Assembly (NCBI GenBank): GCA_022953095.1
Contig: JALJCR010000002.1
Span: 603,465-667,464 of the forward strand
Direction: 5' to 3'
DNA: 64,000 nt
DNA from: Qipengyuania sp. ABI-127-1
Lineage (GTDB): Bacteria; Pseudomonadota; Alphaproteobacteria; Sphingomonadales; Sphingomonadaceae
Both the position numbers and the translations under genes were made by a program. Position 1 is the first letter of the stretch, and each line of letters opens with the position of its first letter. The notes beneath the pieces are model-generated. The model was not told where the DNA came from. It saw only the letters and a program-made list of their open reading frames with translations, and did not search any database. This document shows, one piece after another, positions 8,892 to 18,594 of the stretch.

Positions 8892-8990
8892 GGGAGAGCC
8901 CCTCCTCAGGAAGTCCGGATACGTCACCTCCCAAAAGCGGGAGCTCGGATCGGGCGGACTAGAGCCCGCCGGATCGTGAAGTCAACGCAA

Positions 8991-11720
8991 TCAGAATGTG
9001 ATGCTGGCCGAGGCGCCAAAGGTGCGACCGATGATATCGTACGTTCCCAGCAGCGCATTGAAGGAAGTGGTGGAGGCTGGTTGCGGCAGTTCTCTATCGA
9101 ACAGGTTCCGGATCCCAAGATTGATCACGAGACCGTTGAAGTCTGTATCGACTTGCAGGTTCAAGTCGAAGTAGTCGACAGCCCCGATTTTTTCGCTCGG
9201 ATCAAGCGCGTTCTCGACTTCGCCGATCCGACGCCAGACGAGCTGCAGCATCCCCATGTCGCCAGCGAAGGTCGCTGCTGCGCGATGACGATAGGCTGGT
9301 TGCACCAGGCTGACGGCGTCCGACGAGCAGGCGAAACCGAAGGTCCCTTTACAGTCGACCGGATCGAGCACCGGATTGCGCTGGATCGAGTAGTCAGTAA
9401 CGATCGTCCCTTGATACCCGAGTCTGAGACCAGTAGCCAAGCCACTGGAGGACAGATCGATCTGATAGTTGACGTCGATGTCGAAGCCGGACTGTTCGAT
9501 AACCCCAAGGTTGCGGTCGTTTACGAACGCATCGTCAATGACGCCTGTCACCGGGTCGCGAGAGATCGCCTGGCAGATCGGATTATCCGCGACCGGATTA
9601 TCGATGTAGCAGCTCTGCAATGCATCGACCGGCTGGATCTGACCGACGGCGTCTGTGATGCGGATGTCGTAGTAGTCGAGGATAATCTCCAGTCCCGACG
9701 CGAATTGCGGCGTGATAACTGCGCCGATGGTGTAGGTCCGCCCGTTTTCCGGCCCGATATCGGGGTTGCCGCCGAAGAAGTATTGTCCGGTGAGATTGGC
9801 CGGATCCAGACTATCATACGAACCCTGCGGCGGAGCGCCGAAACGATCGCATTGGGCCTGGTCGCCGGTACCCAACACACAGGGGTCGCCAAGGTAGCGC
9901 GGCTGGAGCCTCGGCACTGTCCGCAGGAGCGAGAAGGGGATCGAGAAAACCGGAGCGGCGAATTCGCCGATATTCGGTGATCGAACCACCGTCTGGCGGG
10001 TTCCGCGGAAACGGATGTTGTCATCGACCTGCCAGGAAATTCCGAGCTTGTCAGTGTTGCCGACATCGGCATTGGAGAAATCGGAGAAGCGGATTGCTCC
10101 CTCAATGGTGAGATCCTCGAAGAAGGGCTTGTCGGCAAGGATCGGAATGAGCACTTCGGCATAGACCTCGCTGGCGTCGAAGCCGCCGATGATAACGCCG
10201 CCCGTGCTGCCACGGTAGGTCAGACCGTTGACCAGCGCCGCCTCGTCACCCGTCTCGAGGGATTCATCGCGATACTCGTAACCCACGGCGAAGCGGACAG
10301 GGCCCGCCAGCAGCTCAAACAGTGCCGAGGAATCGCCCGACAGGCTGAAGGCTGCAACCGTCTGTTTGCGGTCGCGGATTTCCTGGACGAAATTCGCCCC
10401 AAAACCGGAAAGGTCGGCACCCGGACCGAAGATGTCCACACTGTTTGCGATCGCGGCAAAGCGGCTGCCGCCGGTGCTGTTGACCCGCAAGGCATCGCCA
10501 GTCGTGGTCGTGTCTTCTTCGACCCGGCCGTGCTGGATATAGGCATCGTAGCGCAGCCAGTCTGCCAACGGACCGCGCAGCCCGACCTGGTACTGGGTCG
10601 TGGTGCGCTCGGTCGCGGCAGTAAGGATGCCAAGCTCTCCCAAGGTGCGCTCGACGCCCACTTCTGCCTGTCCGTTGACGAAGGTCAGGCGTGAACGGAT
10701 GTCGGCAGTCAGGAACGGATTGGTTTCGCTGATGAAGACCCGATCGTTCACCGTGACAGGATTGTTGCCTGCGCGGCCCGCGCCCACGGTATCGACTCGC
10801 GTGTACATCGCGCGCCCATAAATCTCGGCGAATGGCGCGATTTTATAGTCGAAGAAAGTCGCGACATTGATGCGCTCGAGCGGCTGGATCGCCGGGTAGA
10901 GATCCGAGAAATCCGACGTTTGACGCGTTGTTTGCAACACTCCGCTCTCGTCGAAGGCAAAGAAGTTGCCGCTCGCAATATCGGTGAAATTGCCGCCGGC
11001 GCCTGCGAGCGTCGAAGTGGTGTTGTCGGCGAGGTAATCGCGGTCTCCAACCAGCAGATCGCCGCGATTGGTGTAATCGGCATAAAACACGATTCCGCCC
11101 CGATCACCGAGATTGGCGCCCAGCGAAATATTCGTGTTGTAGGTCTGAAAGTCCTCGGCTCCCTCCCAGCTGCCGCCGAGGCGCAGGCCCTCAAAGTCAG
11201 TGTCGACAATGAAATTGACGACGCCCGCAACAGCGTCAGCGCCATAAACCGCCGCTGCGCCTCCAGTTAGCACATCGACCTGCTTGAGCAGCGGTGCGGG
11301 AATGCTGTTGACGTCGACCGCATTCCGAAAGCTGAACGGAACCATTCTAGTACCATTCAGCAGGGCCAGCGTGCGATTCTGGCCGAGGTTGCGCAGATCG
11401 AGTGTCTGCGCTCCCCGTCCGTCACTTCCCGTTTGGGTAGAGTTGACGCCTCCGGCGAACTGCGGAATGCGGACACTGATGTCCTCGATCGTAACCGCGC
11501 GGTCGAGCTCGATCTGTTCCTGGTCGAAAGAGGTGACCGGGCTCGTAGCTGTCAGTTCTGTACGCTGAATGCGGGATCCAGTGACTACGATAGTCTCGCC
11601 TTCTTCGGAGTTCTGAGCCTCAGAGGTGCTGGCGGAATCCTGCGCAAAGGCGGTGCCCGGCAGGGTCGCCACGGTGCTGGCAAGAATCGTTCCGGCGAAT
11701 AATTTGGCAGTTGATCTCAT
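8991..11720 (-). CDS. TonB-dependent outer-membrane receptor
   Basis: This 909-residue protein has a signal peptide ending AFA-Q near residue 26, a TonB-box-like segment (ETIVVTGSRI), a plug domain with SIPAPLLKQVDVLTGGAAAVYGADAV, and a long beta-barrel ending in phenylalanine (SASITF), as expected for outer-membrane insertion. The ATG at 11720 follows GAGGGGAG. It is the first gene of the receptor-symporter-phosphatase unit and sits just downstream of the amino-sugar catabolic operon, so it likely imports peptidoglycan or chitin fragments. The ligand cannot be read from the sequence. Confidence 0.92.
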   Translation of the reverse strand: MRSTAKLFAGTILASTVATLPGTAFAQDSASTSEAQNSEEGETIVVTGSRIQRTELTATSPVTSFDQEQIELDRAVTIEDISVRIPQFAGGVNSTQTGSDGRGAQTLDLRNLGQNRTLALLNGTRMVPFSFRNAVDVNSIPAPLLKQVDVLTGGAAAVYGADAVAGVVNFIVDTDFEGLRLGGSWEGAEDFQTYNTNISLGANLGDRGGIVFYADYTNRGDLLVGDRDYLADNTTSTLAGAGGNFTDIASGNFFAFDESGVLQTTRQTSDFSDLYPAIQPLERINVATFFDYKIAPFAEIYGRAMYTRVDTVGAGRAGNNPVTVNDRVFISETNPFLTADIRSRLTFVNGQAEVGVERTLGELGILTAATERTTTQYQVGLRGPLADWLRYDAYIQHGRVEEDTTTTGDALRVNSTGGSRFAAIANSVDIFGPGADLSGFGANFVQEIRDRKQTVAAFSLSGDSSALFELLAGPVRFAVGYEYRDESLETGDEAALVNGLTYRGSTGGVIIGGFDASEVYAEVLIPILADKPFFEDLTIEGAIRFSDFSNADVGNTDKLGISWQVDDNIRFRGTRQTVVRSPNIGEFAAPVFSIPFSLLRTVPRLQPRYLGDPCVLGTGDQAQCDRFGAPPQGSYDSLDPANLTGQYFFGGNPDIGPENGRTYTIGAVITPQFASGLEIILDYYDIRITDAVGQIQPVDALQSCYIDNPVADNPICQAISRDPVTGVIDDAFVNDRNLGVIEQSGFDIDVNYQIDLSSSGLATGLRLGYQGTIVTDYSIQRNPVLDPVDCKGTFGFACSSDAVSLVQPAYRHRAAATFAGDMGMLQLVWRRIGEVENALDPSEKIGAVDYFDLNLQVDTDFNGLVINLGIRNLFDRELPQPASTTSFNALLGTYDIIGRTFGASASITF

Positions 11721-11814
11721 GGGCACTCCCCTCAGTGAACCTATATATTACCACTTTGTAACCTCTTGGCAACCCACATGCAAGAAACGTGGATTGTGAA
11801 GAGGTGAAGGATTT

Positions 11815-12903
11815 TCACACACGCAGAAGCCAACCTCGGGCGAAGAGCGCGCGATAGAGGAGCCACTGGATTGCTATGAGTGCGCACAGTCCGGCGATTT
11901 CTACCGTGAAGGGAAATTGCGCGAGCGGCGCATAGAGCGGATATACAAGGAAGCGGGCGACCATATAGGCGAGGATCGCGTTCGCTCCGATCGGCGCGAG
12001 CGCTTCGCGCGCCTTACCCAGCACGGATGGTGAGGTTTCCTGGTCGAATGCCAGGCGAGCGATGGCAAGCATCAGCAGGCACGAGCCGATCGCAACAAGA
12101 TTGAAGCTTATGGTCCACAGCGACTTGATCAGCGGATAGGCGGCCCCGAGCATGCCTCCCGCTAGTCCGATCGCTACGCCGGAAAGCCCAAGCGATAATG
12201 GCTTTCCGGCACAGTTGTTCGATACGATGGCAGCCCCGGCACCCGCTCCGGCAAGGGTAATAAGAGAGGCTGAGAACATGCCGAGCAGACCTTCGGGATC
12301 GTATGATCCACCGTGAAGCCGGCCGGGCAGAACGAGCCTGTCGATGTAGCCATTGACGCTTGTCTCGGGCGTAAGGGCACCCGATCCGATACCGGGGATC
12401 GGATAAAGCAGCTGAAGCCCTGCAACGATTGCCGCGATGGCGATCGCAGTTGCTATCCGCCCGCTGCGGTCACGCACCAGAATAAACGTCGCCGCCGCAA
12501 TGAAATAGCTGACCCCGATCAGACCGAGAACGCTCGGGATCCGCAGACGCTCCCACGACCAGTCCCATCCGAAATTGTAGATGATGCCAAGGAGTAAGAG
12601 AATCGACGCGCGGCGCGCCGCTGACGCAAGCCGCCGACTGCGCGAGAGTGCCTGAGAAGATGGTCGGGCATCGACGATCGCAAGCGAAACGCCGGAAAGA
12701 AAAATGAAAAGCGGGAAGACCAGATCATAAAGATGGATGCCGCTCCACTCGGCATGATAGAACTGCTCGGAAAACCAGGCCATGGGTTCTATCGGCCATG
12801 CCCGTGCGGACGCGTGGATCAGGGCATCGAGACCGATGATCACCAGCATGTCGAGACCGCGCAAGGCATCGACGGACAAGAGACGAGGCGACCGGTCGTT
12901 CAA
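11815..12903 (-). CDS. nagX: NagX-like membrane acyltransferase (DUF5009/COG4299 type)
   Basis: This 362-residue polytopic protein of about ten transmembrane segments resembles the bacterial relatives of heparan-alpha-glucosaminide N-acetyltransferase. The N-terminal pattern RLLSVDALRGLDMLVIIGLD and the loop HAEWSGIHLYDLVFPLFIFLSG are typical. Bacterial homologues are commonly placed in GlcNAc utilisation clusters and called NagX, though their exact reaction is uncertain. It is the last gene of the eight-gene catabolic operon and overlaps nagA by ATGA. Confidence 0.82.
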   Translation of the reverse strand: MNDRSPRLLSVDALRGLDMLVIIGLDALIHASARAWPIEPMAWFSEQFYHAEWSGIHLYDLVFPLFIFLSGVSLAIVDARPSSQALSRSRRLASAARRASILLLLGIIYNFGWDWSWERLRIPSVLGLIGVSYFIAAATFILVRDRSGRIATAIAIAAIVAGLQLLYPIPGIGSGALTPETSVNGYIDRLVLPGRLHGGSYDPEGLLGMFSASLITLAGAGAGAAIVSNNCAGKPLSLGLSGVAIGLAGGMLGAAYPLIKSLWTISFNLVAIGSCLLMLAIARLAFDQETSPSVLGKAREALAPIGANAILAYMVARFLVYPLYAPLAQFPFTVEIAGLCALIAIQWLLYRALFARGWLLRV

Positions 12904-14042
12904 TGGCGAAGAGCCAGCATTTCGCCATCGATCCAGCTTCGGGTGATGCGCAGTTTGTCATCGAGATGAAGCAGATTGGCGCGTGCTCCAACAAACAGTC
13001 CGCCCAGGTCGCGCTCCAACCCCATGAAACGCGCCGGCTCGGCGCTCGCAAGTCGTGTCGCCCCGGCAAGGTCCAGATCCAGCCAGTCGATTGCGTTCTT
13101 CACGGCATCAATCATGGTCAAGGCCGATCCAGCCAGGGTGCCGTCCTCGGCCAGGCAAACTCCATCCCTGATCGCAATGTGACGACCTGCGAGCTGAAAG
13201 TGGTCGAGATCGGTTCCCACCCCCGGCATTGCATCGGTGACGAGACAGAAGCGCCTGTCTCGCTTCGCGCGGATCGCAAGGCGCAGCACTGCCGGGTCGA
13301 CATGATGTCCGTCGACGATAAGTCCGCACCATGCAGGACCCTCGAGGGCAGCCACCACTGCACCGGGCTTGCGTGACTCGACACCGGTCATGGCATTGAA
13401 AAGGTGCGTGTAGCCCGTCAGGCCATCGGTCTCGGCCTGTCGGGCTTCGGTATACCCGGCCAGCGAATGCCCCAGCGCGACGCGCACACCGCGGCTGGTG
13501 AGTTCGCGGATGTGACTGCGCTCGACCTCCTCGGGGGCAAGCGTGACGAGAATGGCGCCATTCGGCAGAGAAGCGAACAAGTCGATCGTCTCGGCATCGA
13601 AAGAGCGGAAATGCCGGGCATCGTGAATGCCACGCTTGGCCGGGTTGAGCATCGGCCCTTCGAGATGAATGCCGACAATGCCCGGCACTCCTTCGGTGAT
13701 TGCCTGCTCGACCGCAGCGATCGCAGTCCGAACCTTGTCGATGTCATCCGAAATCAAAGTTGGAAGCATGGCGCAGGTACCGAATGGTCGATGCGCTTTG
13801 GCCATCTTGCGCAAGGTCGCAACCGAAGGCGCGTCGTTGAACAAGACACCGCCACCTCCATTGGCCTGGATGTCGAAAAAGCCCGGGATCAGATAGCCGC
13901 CGTCAAGCTTGAGGTCTGCAAGCCCCGGCGCCGTTCCACTTCCCGGCGCGATTGCGGAAATCCGGCCATCTGCGATGTCAACCACGCCCTCATGCCACTT
14001 TCCGTCGGACAGAAGTGTGCTCGCGCCGGTGAGTCTCGTCAT
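12900..14042 (-). CDS. nagA: N-acetylglucosamine-6-phosphate deacetylase
   Basis: This enzyme hydrolyses GlcNAc-6-phosphate to glucosamine-6-phosphate and acetate. The 380-residue protein has the amidohydrolase pattern of NagA: PGFFDIQANGGGG in the metal site region, GIHLEGPMLNPAKRG with the metal-binding glutamate, ALGHSLAGYTEA, THLFNAMTG, DGHHVDP and the catalytic aspartate in TDAMPGVG. The start and stop codons overlap the neighbours by ATGA on both sides, so translation is coupled. It takes the product of MurQ and of the GlcNAc kinase to the deaminase encoded just upstream. Confidence 0.95.
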   Translation of the reverse strand: MTRLTGASTLLSDGKWHEGVVDIADGRISAIAPGSGTAPGLADLKLDGGYLIPGFFDIQANGGGGVLFNDAPSVATLRKMAKAHRPFGTCAMLPTLISDDIDKVRTAIAAVEQAITEGVPGIVGIHLEGPMLNPAKRGIHDARHFRSFDAETIDLFASLPNGAILVTLAPEEVERSHIRELTSRGVRVALGHSLAGYTEARQAETDGLTGYTHLFNAMTGVESRKPGAVVAALEGPAWCGLIVDGHHVDPAVLRLAIRAKRDRRFCLVTDAMPGVGTDLDHFQLAGRHIAIRDGVCLAEDGTLAGSALTMIDAVKNAIDWLDLDLAGATRLASAEPARFMGLERDLGGLFVGARANLLHLDDKLRITRSWIDGEMLALRH

Positions 14043-15076
14043 AATGTCTTCGTCACTTTGCTGAGCGATGGCGGATTGTCAGGGTCCAGGCTGCGGCGCC
14101 GCGATAATTCTTCGGCAAACTGATAGAAGGCGGCGGCCTGGGCGACTGGCTGCGTCAGGGGATGCCCGGTGCGAACAGTCGGCAATGCCATTACGCCTTC
14201 GACATTCACGAGGCTGCCGAAGACTGCGGGACCAAACGCGCTCAGTGAACGGGCTGCCTCATCCAGGCTGCTACGCGCTGCGTCTTCAGATCCGAGCACG
14301 ATGACCGGCGAATCTGCGCCGACAGCAGCTTTTGGACCGTGATGCACCTCGGCTGCGCTGAAGGCTTCTGCGTGAAGGCCTGCCACTTCTTTTAGTTTGA
14401 GCGCCGCTTCGGCTGCAATGCCCAACCCTGTACCGCGGCCGATGACGAAAGCGCGCTGCGCATCGCAAAACTGTGAGACGATCCGATTTCCCCATCGCTC
14501 GCCGGACCCGAACCTGAGCTGCTCTGGCAAGCGGTCGAGGGCACCTGCAATCCCAGACGAAGAGGTGATGGCAGCGATCAACCGGACAAAGGTCGTCAAC
14601 GTGCACAGAAAGGACTTCGTCGCCGCCACAGCGTGCTCTGGGCCAGCATGCATGTCGAGCACGATGTCCGCTGCTGCGGCAAGCGGAGATAGCGGATCAT
14701 TGACGATGCCTACCACCAGCGCGCCGCCCGCCTTTGCCGCTTGCGCGGATCGCAAAAGGTCCGGACTTTGCCCGGATTGCGACACGGTGATGAAGAGCAT
14801 GTCATCAAAATGCAGCTGCGTTTCGTACACCGAAGCCTGCGATGGCCCAAGCGAAGCGACGGGCCGACCGGTCGCCTGTTCCAGCGCATACTTACCGAAA
14901 AGCGCAGCGTGATCGGAGCTGCCCCGCGCGCAGGTAATGATCGCGCTCGGTGGCGACGCCAGCCACCACCTCGCGAGCTCTTGCAGCGGTGCGGCCAATG
15001 CCTCGGCTTGCAGCGCGATCCGATCGGGAGCCTCGGCAGCCTCGCTTGCCATCCGCGTCTGGGCCTGCGCGATCAT
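14039..15076 (-). CDS. nagB2: SIS-domain glucosamine-6-phosphate deaminase (NagB-II type)
   Basis: This 345-residue protein has two SIS domains and no glutaminase domain, the layout of NagB-II deaminases that convert glucosamine-6-phosphate to fructose-6-phosphate and ammonia. Visible motifs are ITCARGSSDHAA, TVSQSGQSPD, AALKLKEVAGLHAEAFSAAE followed by VHHGPKA, and the typical tail DPDNPPSLSKVTKTL. It also resembles the isomerase half of GlmS, but the missing amidotransferase and the position between nagA and the kinase gene favour catabolic deamination. Confidence 0.88.
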   Translation of the reverse strand: MIAQAQTRMASEAAEAPDRIALQAEALAAPLQELARWWLASPPSAIITCARGSSDHAALFGKYALEQATGRPVASLGPSQASVYETQLHFDDMLFITVSQSGQSPDLLRSAQAAKAGGALVVGIVNDPLSPLAAAADIVLDMHAGPEHAVAATKSFLCTLTTFVRLIAAITSSSGIAGALDRLPEQLRFGSGERWGNRIVSQFCDAQRAFVIGRGTGLGIAAEAALKLKEVAGLHAEAFSAAEVHHGPKAAVGADSPVIVLGSEDAARSSLDEAARSLSAFGPAVFGSLVNVEGVMALPTVRTGHPLTQPVAQAAAFYQFAEELSRRRSLDPDNPPSLSKVTKTL

Positions 15077-16023
15077 CTCCTACCCTCCGGCACGGGCGCG
15101 CCCGGACGAGCGACAACGCTTGGAGCACCTGAAAGCATCAGGGCACCGCTCAACGCGTCGCCTTGCGGTTCGACCAGCATCTCGCTTGTCCGGGCGCGCA
15201 GCCATGGCCGCAAATGCGCCGACAATCCGCCCATGAGTGAGCATCTCGGCGCGCCCTTTTCGAAGATTGTCTCGATGAAACGCTCGATGTGCCGAACCGC
15301 CTCGATCACGATCGAGCGGGCGATGTCGTCACCGCGCTCGGCATAGGAAATGACTATTGGCGCAAAGGCGGCAAAGTCGCCCGGCGTCGCTGTCTCCATC
15401 CATTCGATGACCGCGACGGTGCTGTCGCCGAACTGACCGGTTACCGCATCGCTCAAGGGTGTCGACCGGGTGCGCCCATCGAGCGCCCGCAAGGCATGGC
15501 GGACTGCGCTCAGTCCAAGGGCAGCGCCGCTCGCCTCGTCAGAGATCGGGAAGCCATAGCCGCCCATGGTATCGATTTTGCCACCGACCCGCAGGTAGGC
15601 GATGGATCCGGTCCCGACGATCAATATTGCTCCGTCCTCGCCAGCATGGGCGCCTAGGTGCGCGATTTCGGCGTCGGACGCGATCGAGACCTGTGCAAAA
15701 GGCCATCGGTTGCCGACGAGCTGGCGCGACTGGCTGGCGCGCGAGAGGCCTGCGAGACCAAGACCGAGGCTCACCGCACCAATCGCATCCCCTGACAGTC
15801 CGGCTTCTTCGATGGCTCGCTGAGCAATGTCGAGCGTCAACTCTTCGACCGCCTCCACACCGATGCGAAGATTCCCCGGACCCGCCAAAACCCGGCTTAG
15901 TTCGCGGCCCTTGACATCGACCAGACTGGCAAGACTCTTAGTTCCTCCAGCATCAATGCCGAGCCAATACCGCACGTCTTGTCCTGCGCACTCGATTGGA
16001 CGATTGTTTGCCATCTCGTTCAT
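15073..16023 (-). CDS. N-acetylglucosamine/glucosamine kinase, BadF/BadG family
   Basis: This 316-residue ASKHA-fold kinase has the phosphate-1 loop WLGIDAGGTKSLASLVD, an adenosine region around LIVGTGSIAYL, and GGYGFPISDEASGAALG, as in GlcNAc and glucosamine kinases of the BadF/BadG/BcrA/BcrD ATPase group. It would phosphorylate free GlcNAc arriving through the symporter so that NagA can act on it. The chosen ATG overlaps the anmK stop codon; a second in-frame methionine three codons later is also possible. The precise sugar is inferred from context. Confidence 0.85.
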   Translation of the reverse strand: MNEMANNRPIECAGQDVRYWLGIDAGGTKSLASLVDVKGRELSRVLAGPGNLRIGVEAVEELTLDIAQRAIEEAGLSGDAIGAVSLGLGLAGLSRASQSRQLVGNRWPFAQVSIASDAEIAHLGAHAGEDGAILIVGTGSIAYLRVGGKIDTMGGYGFPISDEASGAALGLSAVRHALRALDGRTRSTPLSDAVTGQFGDSTVAVIEWMETATPGDFAAFAPIVISYAERGDDIARSIVIEAVRHIERFIETIFEKGAPRCSLMGGLSAHLRPWLRARTSEMLVEPQGDALSGALMLSGAPSVVARPGAPVPEGRR

Positions 16024-17219
16024 CCTGGTAAACTGATCTTCCCCATCGATATCGACGGCATGCCTGCAATCCGGCCGTCGGCGATCCCGCGCCCGGCGAT
16101 GGTCTCGTTGGCAAGCACTGCAAACAGAACAGCTTCCTTGGCATCAGGATCGATGCCAAGCTCATCGGTGGTGAACACCTGGTGGCGGTGGGCAAGTTCG
16201 CGACGGATATTCGCCATGAGTGTGGGATTGCGGGCGCCACCGCCGCTGACATAGATAGCCGCGTCCTCGGCTGCACCGAGCGCATCGATTGATGAAGCGA
16301 TCGAGCGCGCCGAGCACAAGCTCAGCGTGGCAAGCAGGTCTACAGTTTGTGCCGCGCTATGGCCAGACCGGCTCGCCGCTGCATCGAGCCACGCCAGGTT
16401 GAAAGTCTCCGGACCGGTTGTCTTGGGCGCGGGTCGCGCGAAAAAGGGATCAGCCAGAAGGTGCTTGAGCAACTCTGGTAACACCGTGCCGCGCGCCGCC
16501 AGCGCCCCGTCAGCATCGAAACGCATTGCCGGAAAATGACGCTGCACGAGCTGGTCCATAACGGTATTTCCCGGCCCGATATCGGTGCAGGAGGACCAGC
16601 GCCCTTTTGCCTTGCCCGGCACGAAAGTCAGATTGGCAATTCCGCCGATATTGAGCAGGATATGGTCCTTGCTGTCCTCGCCAAACAGCAGGTAATCGCC
16701 ATAGGCTGCAAGCGGCGCACCTTCGCCGCCCGCTGCAATCTGCTTCTGCCGGAAATCATGCACAGTAATGATCCCGGTGCGATGGGCGATGTGGTCACCA
16801 TCACCCAGCTGCAGCGTGGCATTGACCCCAGGCATCTCATCACCAGCAGAGCCTGGCGCGTGATACACTGTCTGGCCGTGGCTCGCGATCAGATCGATAC
16901 TGCTCGCCGGACGCTGCCATTCCTCAAGCGCCGACAGGATCATGTCAGCATGCACCTGCGCGACGAAAGGGTTGAGCAGACAAAGCCGTTCGAGATCGAT
17001 CGACCGCTTGGCAAAAACCTCACCCACGCGGCCGCGGAAATCGTCGCTGTAAGGAATGGTTGTGAAGGCATCGAGCGTTAGACACGTCGCTTCGCCCGCC
17101 CCTTCGACGCGGCACAACGCAATATCCAGACCGTCGAGCGAGGTCCCGCTCATCAGGCCAACGATATGGCGTTCAGGCTTGGCAGCAATCCGCGCGAGCT
17201 TGGCGATATCGTCAAACAT
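16020..17219 (-). CDS. anmK: Anhydro-N-acetylmuramic acid kinase
   Basis: AnmK opens the 1,6-anhydro ring of anhydroMurNAc and phosphorylates it to MurNAc-6-phosphate. The 399-residue protein has the signature GLMSGTSLDGLDIALCR near residue 22, SHGQTVYHAPG, GDGDHIAHRTGI, LLNIGGIANLTF, DIGPGNTVMDQLV and the C-terminal YVSGGGARNPTLM. Length and motifs are complete. It overlaps the preceding dehydrogenase gene by 8 nt and the following kinase gene by ATGA. Its product is the substrate of MurQ, encoded at the head of the same operon. Confidence 0.95.
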   Translation of the reverse strand: MFDDIAKLARIAAKPERHIVGLMSGTSLDGLDIALCRVEGAGEATCLTLDAFTTIPYSDDFRGRVGEVFAKRSIDLERLCLLNPFVAQVHADMILSALEEWQRPASSIDLIASHGQTVYHAPGSAGDEMPGVNATLQLGDGDHIAHRTGIITVHDFRQKQIAAGGEGAPLAAYGDYLLFGEDSKDHILLNIGGIANLTFVPGKAKGRWSSCTDIGPGNTVMDQLVQRHFPAMRFDADGALAARGTVLPELLKHLLADPFFARPAPKTTGPETFNLAWLDAAASRSGHSAAQTVDLLATLSLCSARSIASSIDALGAAEDAAIYVSGGGARNPTLMANIRRELAHRHQVFTTDELGIDPDAKEAVLFAVLANETIAGRGIADGRIAGMPSISMGKISLPG

Positions 17220-18594
17220 CGAAAACGAGGCCGCGATTGAGGATATTGGCGGGGTCGAGCATACGCTTCAGCCTGCGCATCAATTCGATCTCGCCTTCGC
17301 TTCGCGAGACATGCAGCCAGCCCTTTTTCTCTCTGCCGATCCCATGTTCGGCCGATACAGCGCCGTCGTAGCGCGAGAGGTTCAGATAGACGGCCTCATC
17401 TGCTGCCTGGCGAACATCATCGGGGTTTGAAGTTTGAGCTTTGGGCGTAAGGAAAAGATGGAGATTGCCGTCACAAAGGTGTCCGAAGACATGCATCTCG
17501 CCCTCGGGAAAACGCTCTGCGAAAGAGTGCATGAGATCGCGGATGTAATGGTTCACGGACCGCAGCGGCAGGCTGATGTCGTAGAGAAAGACAGGCGATG
17601 CTTCGAGAATGCGCTCAAAATCGTCCCTGACCTTCCAGAATTCGAGCCTTTCGCGTTCGGAGGTGGCGACAGCGCCATCGGCAAGCGTGCCGGCCTCAAG
17701 ACTACGCTCTAGGAGCGAGACCAGGCCGTTCCCACCACCGGATTCATCCGCGACCGCTTCGATCAGGGCGTAGTAAGGCGCACCGGGGGCGATCGGAGCC
17801 CGATGTCCTCCGTCACCGGTTACAGCATCGTAGTAACTGCCCCACATGACTTCAAAAGCAAGCAAGGTGCTGGTGAGGTGTCTCCTGGCATGTGCCTGAA
17901 GCGTTAGCACCGCATCGAAACTGTCCAACGCCACGAGCGCAACTTCTCGACCAGAAAAGCTGGGTTCTAGCCGAAGGACGACCTTGGTTACGACACCGAG
18001 AGTGCCTTCGCTGCCGATGAAGAGCTGCTTGAGGTCATATCCCGAATTGTTCTTCAGCATGCGGTTCATCGAAGAAACCACCTCGCCGGTCGGGAGGACA
18101 GCTTCGAGCCCGAGCACCAGATTGCGCATCATGCCATATCGCAGAACGTTCACCCCACCAGCATTGGTGGCGACATTGCCCCCGATCGTGCAGGTTCCGC
18201 GCGCGCCGAGGTCAAGCGGCAGAACCATGCCCTTTTCGGCAACCGCTTCCTGGAGTGTCTCGAGAACCACGCCGGCTTCGACGATCGCTACACCCTCGAC
18301 ACAATCGATCTCGAGGATGCGGTTCATGCGCTCGAGCGAGAGGACGATGTCATCAGCCTGTCCGCGCACACCATCTACGCAGGTAGTCCGCCCGCCATGA
18401 GTAACGACGGTTTGCGCACTCGAAGAGGCCCGACTGAGGAGTTCGGACACCTGCTGGGTTGTCCGAGGCCGTGCGAGCGCGCATGCCTGAAGAGGGGATG
18501 CATCCCAGTAACTGGTCTGCCGCAACCGAACTTCGTCGGCATCGAGCCAGGCAAGATCGGGCAGCGCCGCGATCAGGTCTGCCACAGAGCTCAT
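17212..18594 (-). CDS. FAD-linked D-lactate dehydrogenase (GlcD/Dld family)
   Basis: This 460-residue flavoprotein has an FAD-binding type-4 domain (TVVTHGGRTTCVDG, GARGTCTIGGNVATNAGG, LKNNSGYDLKQLFIGSEGTLG) and an FAD-oxidase C-terminal domain ending SAEHGIGREKKGWL. The family oxidises 2-hydroxy acids such as D-lactate or glycolate. Because MurQ releases D-lactate from MurNAc-6-phosphate and sits two genes upstream, D-lactate to pyruvate is the most likely reaction. Glycolate oxidation cannot be excluded from sequence alone. It overlaps gntR by ATGA. Confidence 0.85.
   Translation of the reverse strand: MSSVADLIAALPDLAWLDADEVRLRQTSYWDASPLQACALARPRTTQQVSELLSRASSSAQTVVTHGGRTTCVDGVRGQADDIVLSLERMNRILEIDCVEGVAIVEAGVVLETLQEAVAEKGMVLPLDLGARGTCTIGGNVATNAGGVNVLRYGMMRNLVLGLEAVLPTGEVVSSMNRMLKNNSGYDLKQLFIGSEGTLGVVTKVVLRLEPSFSGREVALVALDSFDAVLTLQAHARRHLTSTLLAFEVMWGSYYDAVTGDGGHRAPIAPGAPYYALIEAVADESGGGNGLVSLLERSLEAGTLADGAVATSERERLEFWKVRDDFERILEASPVFLYDISLPLRSVNHYIRDLMHSFAERFPEGEMHVFGHLCDGNLHLFLTPKAQTSNPDDVRQAADEAVYLNLSRYDGAVSAEHGIGREKKGWLHVSRSEGEIELMRRLKRMLDPANILNRGLVFDV

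Noticed and set aside
8951..8971. A hairpin between the TonB receptor and symporter genes
   Set aside because: Only a 5-bp GGCGG/CCGCC stem forms and no T-run follows, so I do not call a terminator or attenuator.
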